A stretch of 64,000 bases of DNA from a bacterium. GTDB taxonomy: Bacteria; Patescibacteriota; Gracilibacteria; JAHISY01. This document shows, one piece after another, positions 63,680 through 64,000 of this stretch (positions are counted from its first letter, which is position 1; every line of letters begins with the position of its first letter). The stretch covers positions 61,629 to 125,628 of the forward strand of contig JAJYAT010000004.1 in NCBI GenBank assembly GCA_021779375.1. Direction: 5' to 3'. The notes under the pieces are model-generated. The model worked only from the letters and a program-made list of their open reading frames with translations, was not told where the DNA came from and searched no databases. The translations under genes and the position numbers were made by a program.

Positions 63680-63754
63680 TCGCGGATTTTAGCAAAAAGA
63701 ATTTGCTTTTTAAGCATGATTTAAATAAATTGGGGTTTTCTAAATAATTTGAAA

Positions 63755-63928
63755 ATGAAAAGCAAAGGCATTGAGAGAGGAAAAAATTTTCCCGAAGCGG
63801 CACTTTCATTTTATCGAGCGATGGTGCAGGTTCTCTTGTCAGATTTTCGGGATGGTCTTTTAAACGAGGGAGAATTTAACACGCGAAGCGGAAATCTCGG
63901 GGGCTTGCCCCCGAGCTGGATAGCGTAG
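63755..63928 (+). CDS. Small ORF with leaderless-type start
   Basis: 57 residues (MKSKGIERGKNFPEAALSF at the start), not recognised. AATAAT (63743-63748) lies exactly 6 nt before the ATG. The last third is encoded by the palindromes described next, so either the repeat invaded the 3' end of the gene or the ORF is chance. Confidence 0.35.
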   Translation: MKSKGIERGKNFPEAALSFYRAMVQVLLSDFRDGLLNEGEFNTRSGNLGGLPPSWIA

Positions 63929-63957
63929 AATGGGGTTTACCCATTCCTAAGCTATCC
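63896..63957. repeat. Two adjacent hairpins, probable dispersed element
   Basis: Hairpin 1: CTCGGGGGC / GCCCCCGAG (63896-63915). Hairpin 2: GGATAGC with GCTATCC (63918-63924, 63951-63957) enclosing TAGAATGGG with CCCATT(C)CTA, loop GTTTA. No T run follows, so not a simple terminator. The rest, to 64000, has no feature I can name. Confidence 0.65.
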
Positions 63958-64000
63958 AACCTAAATGGAGATTTCTTACAACTCTCACCACGCCTACAAA

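Noticed and set aside
63918..63960. Possible integron attC site (hairpin ending in CTATCCAAC)
   Set aside because: The left side lacks the matching GTTRRRY core and no integrase or cassette array is visible.

Overview
The window looks like chromosomal DNA of a Candidate Phyla Radiation (Patescibacteria) bacterium with the standard genetic code: TGA ends many genes, for example hisF, hisI and rsmA, so it is not a UGA-recoding lineage. I base the CPR call on gene content: a threonyl-tRNA synthetase lacking the TGS domain, TrbC/VirB2-like pilins, a PrgI plus TraC-like pair, DUF4012, VanW and SLH/PKD surface proteins, a short Pgi and tightly packed genes. The class cannot be fixed from this sequence. 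GC content is moderate in the housekeeping genes and drops sharply in several small islands of unknown genes.

Layout. 1-5700: thrS (cut by the left edge), a chorismate mutase-anthranilate synthase I fusion, hisF-hisI-hisE and prs. 5700-10900: two tandem pilin genes with identical terminators, a Bax inhibitor-1 protein, ftsA-ftsZ and an internally duplicated membrane protein. 10900-18750: trmD-DUF167-rsmA, gatB, a RimK/LysX-type ligase, holA and a GAF-GGDEF-GAF-HD-GYP protein. 18800-31300: argS (mosaic), xth, tRNA-Ser, an MFS carrier, an SLH protein, pyrK/pyrD, clpC and an AT-rich lipoprotein/kinase pair. 31300-45300: DUF4012 and a membrane partner, pgi, a CDF transporter, lepA, a frameshifted prenyl reductase with a polyprenyl synthase, a class B PBP, gap and a HIT protein. 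45300-53500: a PKD-SLH surface protein, PrgI and TraC-like, then maf-iscS-iscU-rrf2 on the other strand, a winged-helix regulator and rplS. 53500-64000: an F-type ATP synthase operon (I-B-E-F-H-A-G, without beta and epsilon), HU, VanW, mnmA and murA.

Functional links. Prs makes PRPP for the histidine and tryptophan branches. IscS/IscU/Rrf2 and MnmA form a sulfur and tRNA-thiolation set. MurA, PBP, FtsA/Z and the VanW, DUF4012 and SLH proteins belong to the envelope and division. Pgi, GAPDH and the ATP synthase serve energy metabolism.

The most striking signal is how genes start. At about twenty genes a TAAAAT-type -10 hexamer lies 6-7 nt before the ATG, GTG or TTG, the geometry of leaderless mRNAs. 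A second set, including ftsZ, the pilins, HU, gap, rplS and the HIT gene, has the same hexamer 22-26 nt before the start and mostly a TTTAA-plus-pyrimidine motif in the short leader. I see no strong Shine-Dalgarno sequence in either set. Intergenic spaces carry several families of palindromic and word-like repeats.
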